NCBI GenBank assembly: GCA_015832175.1
Contig: WJXW01000003.1
Coordinates: 992,001-1,056,000, forward strand
Origin: Paraphaeosphaeria minitans
Lineage: Eukaryota > Ascomycota > Dothideomycetes > Pleosporales > Didymosphaeriaceae
Direction of reading: 5' to 3'
DNA: 64,000 nt
A model generated the notes under the pieces. That model was not told the DNA's origin and searched no databases. It saw only the letters and a list, made by a program, of their open reading frames with translations. This document shows, one piece after another, positions 48,101 through 59,905 of this stretch. Position 1 is the stretch's first letter, and the number at the start of each line of letters is the position of its first letter. The position numbers and the translations under genes were made by a program.

Positions 48101-51100
48101 CGTCCTGGTCCATTAAAACAGCTTGTCGCAAAGCAGGATCCAATGAAGCTAAGAAGCTTGCCGGATCGATATCCTCAGCTTGTGTGGGGGCATTTGCTTG
48201 ACTCCGTCGCCGTTGCTCTTCCCGTTCTTGTCGTCGACGCTCTTGAGCCTCATGCTGGAGCAGTTCATTCCGAATCTCAATTGGCAATGCAGCCAGGAAA
48301 TCATCGTCAATGCCGGCAGCTTGTTCACTGGTCGGTTGGTCTTGGTTGTCGCCATGCGCTTGTTGTGTGGCAGCGCGATCCTCTCGTGCTCGGCGTTCGT
48401 CAGCGCGGTGACGTGCACGGTGCTCCTGAATCTGCGATAGCAAAACTTCCTCCCGCAAATCCTCAGGGAGAGCCTCCAGGTATTCCAGATCAATACCGAG
48501 ATCAGTAATATCGTAGTCGTGGCCACGAATATTCACCGTGATCCGTTGCTGAGGCTCAGCTGGTTGCTCAGGCTGTGCAGCCTCTACACCTTCCATCGCT
48601 TGAGATTCGGGTTGGGTAGTGTCTATGCGTCCCGTGGGCACTGCTTCTCCGACAGTTTCACCAGCTTGCGCGGCAGCCTCGGCAGCTACTCGCTCGGCTT
48701 CCAGACGCTCGCGCTCCTGGCGTTCTTTCTCTTCTCGTTCCTCAAGTTCCTTGGCCTCCCTACGCTCTTGTTCTTCTTTTCGCCTCCGCTCGAGCTCGGC
48801 TTCCTTCTCTGCCTGCCGCTTCTTCTGAGCCTCTATAGCGGGTGGAACCATAAGCTTCAGGATCGAGTTGACGACACGCTGGCTCTTCTCTATTGCGCTC
48901 GGACCATATAGTACGCGCGCCTCTTCCTGCCAACGCTGGTGAGTGTAAGCCTTGAGGAACGCTACAGAAGATTGTGAATCCTCGCGTGCTGAGCGGCCTA
49001 AAGGATTATCACGTGTGCGAACATCGCGGCGGAAAGTCGGATCGAATGGTGGGGAAAATCCGCGAGGACCCAAGGGGAGGTTGTTGAATGACAAATGCAA
49101 GGTGCCGTTCTGCGTGTGCAGCGTCCCTTGGCCCATTGCGTTGAGCAGATTGCTGATGAAGGAAACTGGGCTTGTGTCTGAAGGGAGAACCAAAGGACCG
49201 CGACCTTCGATAGCATGAACCCAGTCGCTGTTGTTTGCAGAGGAAGGGTCACCGTGGCGTCCAGCTAAACGACCAGACCGTTGTAGAAGTGGGTTAACGC
49301 CGTCATCTGCCATGCGTGGCCCTGCACCAGGGCGATGTGACCGATAAGCTGGCACGAGAACTCTATTGTCGGGCCCACCGGGAAACATCCAAGGACTCAG
49401 GCGATGCAAGTGACGTGATGGTGGAGCAGGCTCGTTCCAGTCCCAACCCATCTCATGCATGCCTTCATCATCATCTTCCATTCCTGGATCGTAGACGATA
49501 TCCTCTTCGTCAAAATCATCTTCTTCTTCCTCATCTGCGAAAGTTAGCTTCGTCAATCAACATGCAGTCATTGAGACTTACCTTCGTCTTCCTGCATTTC
49601 GTCATCGATAAAATCATCCAGATCGTGCGGACGAATTTGGTCAAGAAGCTGCTGCGGTCGATCGAGCACAAAGTTAAGCGCAGAACCTCCCTCCGGGAAG
49701 GCGCCATCACCGCTCCAACTGTCCTCGCGGTCATCAGCAAGGCTAGCGTTTTCATCATCGCCCGTAATTTCGTCCATATCCTCCATGTCTTCGATTTCTT
49801 CGAGGTCGTCCATGTCGTCATCCTCGTCGCCATCATCCTCATCGTCTTCCTCGTCGTCTTCGCTATCGTCGTCGTCGCTCTGAGATTCGTCCTGGGAGAC
49901 CATGCCATCGCCATCGTCGTCAAGCTCGATCTCGACGTCTACATCGCCGGGAAGACCTTCAATGGGCCCGATGTCACCGAGGTCCATTTCCATCTCCTCA
50001 TCTTCGGAAACGACCTCGTCATTATCGCCAAGCTCCTCGTCAAAGTCCATGTCGTCGGCATAGGCTTCTCCATACATGTCTTCATCCTCTTCGTCCTCGT
50101 TCTCATCCTCATCGGTCTCCGATTCGTTACCGGGGTCAAACATGCCCAGCGTCGAGTTACGGAAAAGATCTGGGGTCTCTTCACGTGTCGTGTCCATCAG
50201 ATCATCATCTGATGCAGAAGATATCTCATGCTCGTCTGTCGAATCTGGGGAGGAAGATGTGTCGTAGCGAGTGCTCAAATCCATGCCAACATAAGTCAGC
50301 CATTTAAGTGGTTTGAGAATGTACTTGACAACGCGCTTCGCATTGGGAAAGTTGAGGTCAATGTCGGCAATGGCTGTTGTCAAGATTGCGATGAAGTTCT
50401 TTTCATACATGATTTTGGCCATTTGTTTGAGCGTCGGAGTGAGATCGGCGTTTTGATTCAGCATCTCCCCATTGGGACGTTGAGAGACTAGCTTGGAGAA
50501 AATGTCGGCTACACCAAGTAGACGAGAGTACTTCGTGTCGAGAACTTCGTCGGAAGCGCAGGCATCTTTGAAAGCCTTGAGACAATGCTCTAGAACGAAC
50601 TTGCGAACAAACAAGAGCTCCGACTCTGTCTCAACGTAAGGGGATTCGTTGGGACCTGGCCTAGAAACACCATGCTCTCCAGTTTTGGCACATAGTGATA
50701 CAATCACATCGATAGCGCAGCTAGACGTGGCCAATCTCTTCTTGAAAGCGAGGTCACCTTCGTGGTTCAAACTACCGACAGGCACTAGGACGCTGAGAAG
50801 GTAATTCAGTACGCCAGATCGAGGCTTGGACGGAGTAGTAACATATGGGTCTGCCTTCCTCGAGAAGTTAATGAATTCGATCTTCGTGCGATTGTAGCTT
50901 TGGAGGAGCTCTGCGAGACACTTCAGGATGAAGCATCGGTAGACGTAAATAGGATGGTTCTCCGCCTTGAACTCGATCTTTTCGGATTTTGTCTGCTCGG
51001 TGCTCGTAATGCCCGTTTCTGAGGAAGTTGTCGATACTGCGTTGGTGGTCGACTGCTGCGGGGCTTCTTCATCCTTCTCGGATACTTTAGGAGGTGTCGG

Positions 51101-54100
51101 CTTGTCTTCAACCTCTTTATAAGCGAGCAATTCACACAGGAGGTAGTGGATGATGCCGTCGGGGCTCTCAACAACTGGCAATTTGAGATCGGAAGTCTTG
51201 GTCCTCTCTAGACCGGGCTGCTTAGGAGCCTCGCTGGTTTCTTTAGACCGATCGGATTCTGGGATCTCGTTTGACGCGCCAGAAACATTTGAGTCTTCGC
51301 CTTGTCTAGCAGACACATCCTTCTTAAGGACCAAAGTCTGCGGACGTTGATTAGGATCAAAACGGGCAAGCTGGAGTTTTTCGTTGGTGACTTCGACGAA
51401 AATCTCAGGGGCGCGGATAGCCAGATAGTACATTTGGCGGGTGTACCCTGTGGTGTCTGTCTGCCTGCGATCTCGGGTGTCGAACATTTGCTGTATTTCG
51501 CTGCGCATTATTTGCCGTATCATGGTGTCGTCCTCGATGATGTGGCGTAGAGCAATCATGAAGGCGCTCCGAAGGCCGTCGTTTGTGATACCTGCAAGCT
51601 GCCGCACCATGAGGAAGAGGCGCTGAATATTGCGCTTCTCTGCCAACCGCTGGGCAATCTGGCGGGTCCGTGTAAGCATCACCATAACGCGCATGACCGA
51701 CAAGGCCAATGATTCATCCTTGCCGATATGTGGCAGTGTCTCGATCAAAGAGCCAAACAGCTGATTCTTTTCATCTAGACCGACAATGGGCTCGGGTGGT
51801 GGTTGGACAGGTGTTTCCGCATTGTCGGATTCGGTTGGCGGAGTCCAGGAAATCTGAGCGGGGAGCTGGTCCTCCGCAAGCAGACGTTCGAGAATGGCAA
51901 GGACATGGCCAACCCATGGCGATGATTCCTCAGCTGCCTGATTGGGAAAGATCTTGATGAAGTGAAGGAACAACGCAAAATGTTCCTTGAGTTCTTCCAC
52001 AACACCCTCATAGAAGTCCTTGTCTTGAATGATAAGGGCCAGCAAATGAGCAGAAGCTGCGATTTTTTTCCCTTGATCGCGAAAATCATCTTCCATCTGC
52101 AAAGAGATTAGTGACTGGATCAAAGTAGATCCTATCTCGCTACGCAGTGCACCCGGCTCAGTCGCCTTGGCGACTGCAGCAGAGATCAGATCCGCCAACT
52201 CAAAGGTGACATTGTTATGCGAGTTGAGAATATCGAGCGAGCGGTCCACAAGGTTCTCGCGGATGTTTGCGCGTTCTTTGTCCAAGTCATCCACGGCGAC
52301 AGGTTCTGCCAGGTTCCCAGTCACCATGCGCCTCTGATAAGCGAAACCACCCTGCAACGCCACGGATGTTTCTGCTACTGGTGATTGTTCTAGCACAAGC
52401 GTTTCAGGTGGATGTTCCTGGACAATTTGGGAAACATCGACATCATCCATGTCCACAGACTGCGAGTCTTGGGCCGTCCAGCCGTCAGGTTCATCGGCAT
52501 CCTCGCTTGCCGGATTACTAGCAGTCTCTGCAGGCTCGGGCACTACCGCCTCTGGTCGGCTCGACGAGGCATTTGGGGAACGACGAGCTTCGATCTCGTA
52601 CCGGGGAATCGGGTTTCGAGAAGCCCGCACGTCACGGACTTGGTTCTGACAGTACTCTCGGGCAGTATTGAAATTGTCACAGCACCGGTAGAGAGCTTCT
52701 TCTGCCAAGCTCTCTGGGTACTGACTACCCTCCATAAGGCGTTGAATGTGCTCGGCACTCCTAGGCTTCCAAGGTTTGATGACGGGCTTACTCCGGTTAG
52801 GGACCTTATCCACGCTCTTGGGGGCTGTATTCTCGCCTTCACCGTCTAGTACAGTCTTCAAGATATTGATGGAAGTCTTGACAATAGAGGTTGTCGCCTT
52901 GTCGATGAGATCCGAATTCCAGATGTTCTGGACTGGCTTCGTCACGGCATGGCGCAACTCAACGATAAACTGAGGTGCCTGGAAGTAGTCGGGACGCTCA
53001 CGGTCCCGATCGGGGCGCGTCTGCATCGAGGCAGTCTGGGTGGCTTCGTTGATGACCTTTGCATTGATAATTTGGGCATAGAATGCGAGAATAATCTTCA
53101 CGCCGCCGAGCGATAGGTTCAGCAGTCGCTGATACTCCTCGGAAGGCTGTTCTCCTTGGGTTTGAATGACATCTTTGGCCGACTCGTAGAAAGTGTTGAG
53201 GATGTCTGCTAGTACGACCAAGCCTCCGAGGTTCCTGAAAGATACTAGGATAAGAGTCAGGGCTTGCGGGCTCACACGATCCATGTTGTTGTCGATCATT
53301 AGCTGTGAAAGTGATGTCAATATCACGATCCAGTACGCATATCGATCTTCAGCAGAAGCGAACGCTCTGGGGGCCTCGAAGCGCAACTGGTCGATAGCGG
53401 CCTGTGCTAATTGATCCCCGACAATGGTTGCGCCCTGTTTTTGGTACGATTCCAATGTGCGACGGAAGAGGAGGAGTTTACCAAGAGACTGGAGGAATGG
53501 GGCAATGCCAGGCGGGATCTTGCTTAATAGGTGTCGGAGGATTTGAGTGTTCTTGAAGCGGGCACTATTCTGGCTTGGGGTTGGGACATCGCCTGAGGAC
53601 CCAGAAGCAGAGCCGACGGTCTCGTCGTTGCTCGGTCCGGCCGTTGAATCGGTGGGCCTATCGTTGTTACCCAGATTGAAGACACTGTCAGCCTCGATTG
53701 CTCCGAAACCCGAGCTCTTGACGCGCGTCTCCTTCTCCCATTCTGTGGGCATATTTTTCTGCAGTAGTATTTCTTCCCAGACGCAGCTCCTATGCAGGCG
53801 ACCCAGGCTATCGACTAGTCGAGCGTACATATCGGAAAGATTGACCTGGCTCGAGACATTGTGTGAGGAACGAGTGTTGAACATCTGGCCTTGGAAGGTC
53901 GTGGTCAGGGCTGATACTAGTGTGTGTACCGCAAGAAGAGACTTGACGTATTGGGTGCCTTGGTCTCGAATCTTTCGCTGTTCAGAATCAAGATCAGATA
54001 CCGCGCCCGTGAATGACGCAAAGAACCCTTTGCTATCGTTGTAGGTGTGCTGCATTAAAGGCTCTAGACCATCCAACGCGTGCTGGGTGCGCTTCAACAA

Positions 54101-57100
54101 CGCAGGTACTGCAATGTGAGGTTTCTGCTCTACGAGAACCTGAATCACACGCGCAAACTCCTCGCTAGTCGTCTGTGTTTCGTTGAATCTAGCGTCGAGA
54201 CAGGGCAGCGTAGCGAGATCGAGTATCGTCTCGACACCATCTGCCTCTATGTAGGCAGCGCACATTGCGTTGTTGGTGAAAAAACCACCAAGGAACCGGC
54301 ATACGACACTGATGTATTGGCTCGTGGAGGGGCCCGCTGAGCGATCTTCGATCTCGATAACATCACTCAGAGCAACAGGTTCCAGAGGGTTCGACGATGC
54401 GTCAGGCGCGTCTGCCATGACGACTTCACCCTTAGAGCTAGCTCGCTGCGATAGTTGCTTGTGTATCAAGCCTTCTGGGCCTGACAGCGCATGCCGTCCA
54501 CCGCAAACATAGATCTTTTCTTCTTTGTCGTCTTCGTAGTACAGCTTGGTGCCGGCCCCTTCCTTTTCTGCCTTGTCAAAACATATACGAACAACCCGGG
54601 CAACCATCTCGCTCAAGGATGCCAAAACCGGATTCTTCAGCGGAGGGTGGTGGCGAACCAGCTCATCAAAAGCATTGCCGATAATAGTAGGGATTTCAGG
54701 ATCCAAGTCCAAAGCTTTGACGTGGGCTGGGCTCTCGAAGATTTCGAAAAAGTGTTTCATGGCCGCCGACGACCGGAAGAGCTTCATACCAGCCTCTGCA
54801 AGACAGATAGCACCGAATGCAGGCGGTATGGTCGAAATCGCTTCTGCAACAGGCAAAATGCCAGAAGCAAGTGAAACGTTGGGGTCGCGTGGCGGATACA
54901 CGCGTGCCGGGCGCGGAGGTGAAGAGCTCTGAAGCGCAGGTGCTGAGTCGGCTGATGAAATTGCGTTTCCGTCTATTGCATCGGTGGAGATCTCGGAGAT
55001 TTTCTCGCCAGAGACGGTCTCAAGCAGTGCAGTGCTGAGACCGGCGTCATTGATCACCGCATAGCTTGTTGGTTCATTGTGAATGAATGTGGTCAATATG
55101 TTCACTCCCATGCTCCACACAGTGGACCCGAAGACATTGGCGTTGGACAACACGATCTCTAACCCTTGTTGGAGAGGAGTCGAGTCAATCAGATTTCTCA
55201 TTTGGCGATCGAAATTGCCACCTCCAGTGTGAGACATCATGTGATTCATAAACTTGAACAGCCAGCGGAGTGTTTGCTGGTTATAGAAAGGAATCTGATA
55301 GTCTGTGAGTTGTGTCTTGTACTCCTTGGAAATTCCATTGCCTGCCTCGGCGAGCTGTTGCGAAGTTGTCACCTCGTAGAATACAAGGTCTGCAATGATA
55401 TCCAGTCCTTTAGCATCAACTAAAGCTTGGAAAGCCTCCCGAAGGTTGTGAACGAAGGTGTCAAGGAAATTGAGGATCTTCGGGTGATTGCGTTCTGCTT
55501 TGGTCGTTCGAAGCTTGAGTACATCGACCAAGATCTCTATAAGCCCAGCAGAAACCATGCCGTCACCAGTTCGTGCTTGTGAGGTTGGTAACGTGTTCAG
55601 CAGCGAGAACAAGGCTTCTCGCCAGTCTTCTTGTTGGAAGTCAACTTCAGAACCGTCTTCAACAGCTAACTCGGCGACGAGCTTGCGAACTATGTAAAAG
55701 AGGACACCGTGATTGACGTTGACACTGAGAGCCGTACATATATCCGAGGACTTCGACTTGTGTTTTGCCAAAGCTTCAAGAGCGCTAAGGGCGTAAGTCT
55801 GTAACTCAAGCGAGACAGCACCAGCGCCACTGCTAGGCGGATGCACCAGTTCGGACAGTTGGTGGGCCCATTGTAAGCGACGAGGCTCCTCAGCGTCCTG
55901 TTGACCGAGCTTCGCGTGGAAATCTTTCTCTCCGTAGACGTAAGCCAAGTTGGCGATGGCAAGCATCCGGATCCCGGCGGCATCTTCGCGGCCATTCTGA
56001 CCATCAACCAAAGTCTTGGCTGATCGTACCCTATGGAGAAGTTCATAGTGCACACTTTCAGGCAGTTCTTTGAGGCCCAGCTTGACGAGCTCGTGTATAT
56101 CGGAGCTTGACAAGGTTTCTGATGACTTCTCGAAGGATTTGGCTCCGGTAGGTCGACCATTGCCGAAGTCGCCAGGTGTGAACGCAGGCGTTAGGGGGGA
56201 CTCGGCCGACGCTCCATCGCGGGATTGACCAGGGGTCTGCTGTGGGTTCATGTTGGAGGTCCGACGTACTGGCGTGGGAGTCGTGGGTGCGGCGGTTGCG
56301 GACGCCTCCGTAGCAGATGGCTGGTTCTCCTCAGAGGTTGAAGATGCTTCATAGTAGGAAATCGTTACACCGCCAAACTCCTGCCTTAAAGTCCCCTCAG
56401 GAAGCGTAAAGAGACCGACCATGTCGGCAGCGTACACCCTGTCATTCTCACTGCGACGGTCCCCAAGCGGCTTATCTTTACCTTTGCCTGCGGGAGTGGC
56501 AAATAGTGGTGGGGCTGTCGACGGCCCTTTCGGAAAGGGTGCGGCCAACTTTTGCATCTTCTCGAGATTGATGTTATAATGGCTGGCCAGCAAAGTCGGG
56601 TGCAATGTGGCCGGGGCGAGCCGCATACGAGCGGAATAATAGCGCTGGGACAGGCGCAAGCTCAAGCGAAGCGTCGTCTTCACCAGAGACACGGATGTAG
56701 AATTCAACAGCTTATCCAAGTGACCGCTGCTGGAGTAGAGGCTCCGGTTGCCGCAATTCTCAAGCAAAAGCCGCGTGAAGTTGAGTATCTGCTCGATGAG
56801 CTCGCGATCGCCACCCGAAGCAATGTGTAGCTTGTCCAGGATGTCGGCTGTCGCCGGCTCTGCGGTCTTGCCTTCCTCCGCGTCACCTTGCTGCATGAGA
56901 AGGCGCTGGAATGGTTGCGTCTGAGGGCCGTTTTCCAGGCCGTATATGCGAACGAACAGCTCGAGTATGCGATCGAAGCGGTTCAACACTGGGATCCAGT
57001 GGTATGTGTCGCCTCGCGGAAACGGCCATAGCTTGGGGAAAGACGCAAGGTGGGCGGGCATCTGGTAGAGGGGAATCGACTCGGTCGCTTTGACGAATTC

Positions 57101-57206
57101 TGCTATCATCGGAGACTGGCAGCGTTAGCATGCGGCGAAACGGGAACGGCAGCTTTCTCACCAGAGTGGACTCATGCCGCGATGTAGCCTGCTTCTTGAT
57201 CTTCAT
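45143..57206 (-). CDS. TOM1: HECT-type E3 ubiquitin ligase Tom1/Huwe1
   Basis: Giant HECT ubiquitin ligase that in yeast acts in mRNA export, histone and ribosomal-protein turnover and cell-cycle control. Exons in reading order: 57206-57162, 57115-49582, 49534-45287 and 45237-45143, giving 3973 aa; introns are 46, 47 and 49 bp. The 15-residue first exon (MKIKKQATSRHESTL) joins SPMIAEFVKATESIPLYQMP. DUF908/DUF913 armadillo-like regions cover roughly the first 1000 residues. A UBA-like segment (HIQRLMEGSQYPESLAEEAL) lies near 1470, a very acidic tract near 2320-2530, and ubiquitin-binding UBM-like repeats (FLAALPIEIRNELL; FLASLDPALRQAVL) near 2900-3000. The HECT domain takes the last 350 residues, with the catalytic Cys about 3940 in SHTCFN. 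The terminal GEYFGFA matches the conserved HECT C-tail. It looks intact and is the largest gene in the window. Confidence 0.97.
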
Positions 57207-58185
57207 GGCTACTCCGGGCGCTCGAAAGCCGAGCCTCCCACATGTACGATCTGTCCAGACAAGGGTGTCGTGACTCTAGTACGTGCAAGATCACCAAACT
57301 GAGAGTGTTGATTGGTCGGCGGGGTTAAAGCTCTGTTGCGTCAGTGGTGCTGATTGCTATGGTCGAGGTGCAGACTTCGGCGCAGAATTAGCAGCGACAG
57401 TTTGGGGGGAGACGACTGCAAACACAGGTGCAGTTGGGCCAAGGCGGGGCTTGTAGCCTACCAACGCAGCACGTTCGAGCTTCTTCGTCGAGGTGTGGAG
57501 AGATTCGTGCAACCTCGCAAGATTTCGCGGTGCAGGCGCGGATCTTGCTGTGTCGTAGGTGCTAGTTTGGCAACGTGTGTGGGCCAGAAGCGTAGGCTGA
57601 CGGACGTTAATGGGGCGTGGTGCCGGGTGAAGGTGTCGAAAGTGAGAGAGAGCTCAAGCTGTTCGGCTGCGAGACGTAACTGGCGGCGTGCTTTCGGAAG
57701 GCGCAACCCAGCATGTGGCACGTGCATCTGCTTAGGTAATACGTTCCGTGTACCTTCGCTCACGAACACACGGCGCAGACGGTTGAACGCAACAAGTACC
57801 TACGAACCAGGGACAAACGAAAACCCCCGGGTCGGCACCGTTACGGCCCATACTGTGCTGATGTTTTCAGACCCTATGAGCTTTGTTGTGTCGCCAACGG
57901 ACAAATACCAGGTTCTTCCCCTCGGCCATCTCGATGATACCTACCTACCATCGGCACCCATGGATGACTACCTAGACCTGCAAAGTCACTTTCGAAGAGC
58001 TGCAAACGGTGCTGCCAACCTCAAGCCTTCAAACCCCGATTCCTTGTCTCACTGCACTGGCTCTTGTGCTTAGGTGCACACTCACAGCTACTCCACATCT
58101 CTAACCCCACCAGTGAGCGATTATAAATAAACGCCCTGCTCTCCAGTTCCATTCATCACGTCCGAAGGCATCACAACGACCTGCT
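57207..58185. other. Intergenic: TOM1 promoter and BLOC-1 subunit gene 3' region
   Basis: A 239-codon plus-strand ORF (57354-58073) lies here but is dominated by Arg, Cys and Ser and shows no motif, so it is not called. TOM1 should be driven from the left part. Confidence 0.4.
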
Positions 58186-58548
58186 CTATCCCGCTGTGCC
58201 GCTCGCAGAGTCAGGCGCATCCTTTCCATCAACCAAGCGCAGCGTTTCCTCCAGCACCAGCAGATCCCTTTCCAGCATCTCGGCCCAGTTCTGGATGTCT
58301 CCGATTTCATTGAGTTTCTTCGTGCTTGTGTCCGCCAGTTTCTGCCACTGCGCACTCTCCTTTGACAATGTGTTCGTCGCTTTGGCCAAGTCCTTCTCCT
58401 GCTTCGCAATTGCCTCGGAGTTCTTGTGCAAATCTGCTGCTCGAGTACGCATCTCGTTATCGACGGAGCTTCCAACGGCTGCAAGCGAGGCTGCCACAGC
58501 CGCGCGGGCCTCTGCTGTCCGGCGTGCCGATTCCGCATCTGTGGACAT
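58186..58548 (-). CDS. BLOC1S1: BLOC-1 subunit 1-like (GCN5L1 family) small coiled-coil protein
   Basis: Single-exon, 120-aa protein. A Ser/Ala-rich start leads into a long helical region (VGSSVDNEMRTRAADLHKN, AIAKQEKDLAKATNTLSK) and the signature KLNEIGDIQNWAEMLERDL followed by LVLEETLRLV. The EIGD-x-x-NWA-x-x-x-E-x-D pattern and the overall size match BLOC1S1/GCN5L1 proteins, which in fungi belong to an endosomal BLOC-1-like complex involved in Rab5 inactivation and sorting. The C-terminal tail after LVDGKD is short. The start at 58548 is the only Met before the conserved region. Assignment rests on memory of the family signature. Confidence 0.78.
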   Translation of the reverse strand: MSTDAESARRTAEARAAVAASLAAVGSSVDNEMRTRAADLHKNSEAIAKQEKDLAKATNTLSKESAQWQKLADTSTKKLNEIGDIQNWAEMLERDLLVLEETLRLVDGKDAPDSASGTAG

Positions 58549-59905
58549 GGTGCTTTATGGAGGGCAAAGTATGGATTTGAGTCGCGCGTACAGCCCTTTG
58601 AAGGGGATGAGGAGTGAGTTTTGCGGACGTATGCAAAAAGGATCGATCAGACATCAAGTCGTATCACATGCGCATCTAGTCCAGAGTGGCTTCGCGCGCT
58701 ACCACTGCCGAAAGTCTCAGCGCGCCGCAAGCCAATCTGCTCACCTGGGTGCGTGATGGAGTATGGACAACTGATGTGAGTGGCCAAATGGAGCGACTCG
58801 CGTCTTGAAACAGTGCAGATACCCATTATCATCGCCACAAGACTACGCTATAAAATACCCCGCCCTGTCCTATCTTAGATCAAGTGTGGCAACAAGGTTG
58901 GGCTGCGATATAGTCACAAGCACTTGAGACTGAACGCTCAAGACCAGGTGGCAGTGCCATTTCAGGGCAAAGACCAGGGCCTAAATCAGGCGAAGGCGGG
59001 ATCATGGATGTGACCAACAGTCCTAGATCGTGAGCAAATCGCAGCTAGCGCGGTGATTTTCACGCAGTAGAGCTGTAGAAGGACCGTAGGTAAGAGAACG
59101 GCACTCACCAGTGGTCCTGACACATAGGTAGAACCAACAATATAGTGCAAGGAGACACCTCGCAATGAGCATCAGGCTGTCGAGCAGTCCTATGTCAACT
59201 ATAACAGTGGCCAACTATGCGACTTTATCTTTCCTCCGTCGTTTTCTTCTAACGCGGTCCACAAAGGTGCCTAAGAGCAATCAGCAGAGGGTAAGCACAG
59301 TTTCAAGCGAACCCAAGCCGAGAGACGGCCTGGACAGAACCGTGGACACGCTCATGTGGCACAGTTGAGCCTAATCTCTCGCCGCCCTTTGTCACGATCA
59401 TGCACTGTTCCAATATATGCACGTTCGCGCTTCCGTTGTACCTTTCGTTCGCGCTCCGCACTCAGCTATTTGCCCGATGTGGAGGGCCGTAGCACGATGG
59501 CCATAGCTAGGTGGCCAACGAGCCACGAAAGGCGTCAGGCGACGCGTACTAAATAAGACGGAGGACAGCATTGTGCTCGATTTGTGTGCGCCCGGATCTA
59601 TGGAGACAGTGTTGGACAGCAGCGGGGATATGGGGGCCAAACTGGGTACCGGCCACGCGCGAGAAGCACATAGGCGCGGCCAGAGCTCAGAATGGGCGGC
59701 ACGAAAGATGCGCCCAGGCGCATCTGCGAGCCTTGTTCTTAGGGCCAATGTCTGCTTCCTGTCTGACGGCTTTTTTGGTTTCTTTTCCTCTCTGACCTCG
59801 TTGAATCGCATACGAAATCGAGCTGCCCCGTCCCTTCGCTGCTGAACCCCGCACGTTCGTACACCAGCCTCGAACCATCGGCGTCGTACCAAAACACATA
59901 CGAAG
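58549..59905. other. Intergenic upstream of the four-TM glycoprotein gene
   Basis: About 1.36 kb. A TATAAAATA element lies at 58849-58857 but no gene starts soon after it. Short ORFs on both strands (for example 59398-59892 minus) lack motifs. The right end contains the promoter and leader of the gene at 59906. Confidence 0.4.

Noticed and set aside
47900..48508. 202-codon plus-strand ORF
   Set aside because: Antisense shadow of TOM1 coding sequence; no motif.
49316..50212. 298-codon plus-strand ORF rich in Ile, Val and Phe, resembling a membrane protein
   Set aside because: It is the antisense of the acidic Asp/Glu tract of TOM1; GAT/GAA repeats read backwards give Ile, Phe and Val codons.
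57354..58073. 239-codon plus-strand ORF upstream of TOM1
   Set aside because: Rich in Arg, Cys and Ser with no motif; it lies in the TOM1 promoter interval and looks like a chance frame in GC-rich sequence.
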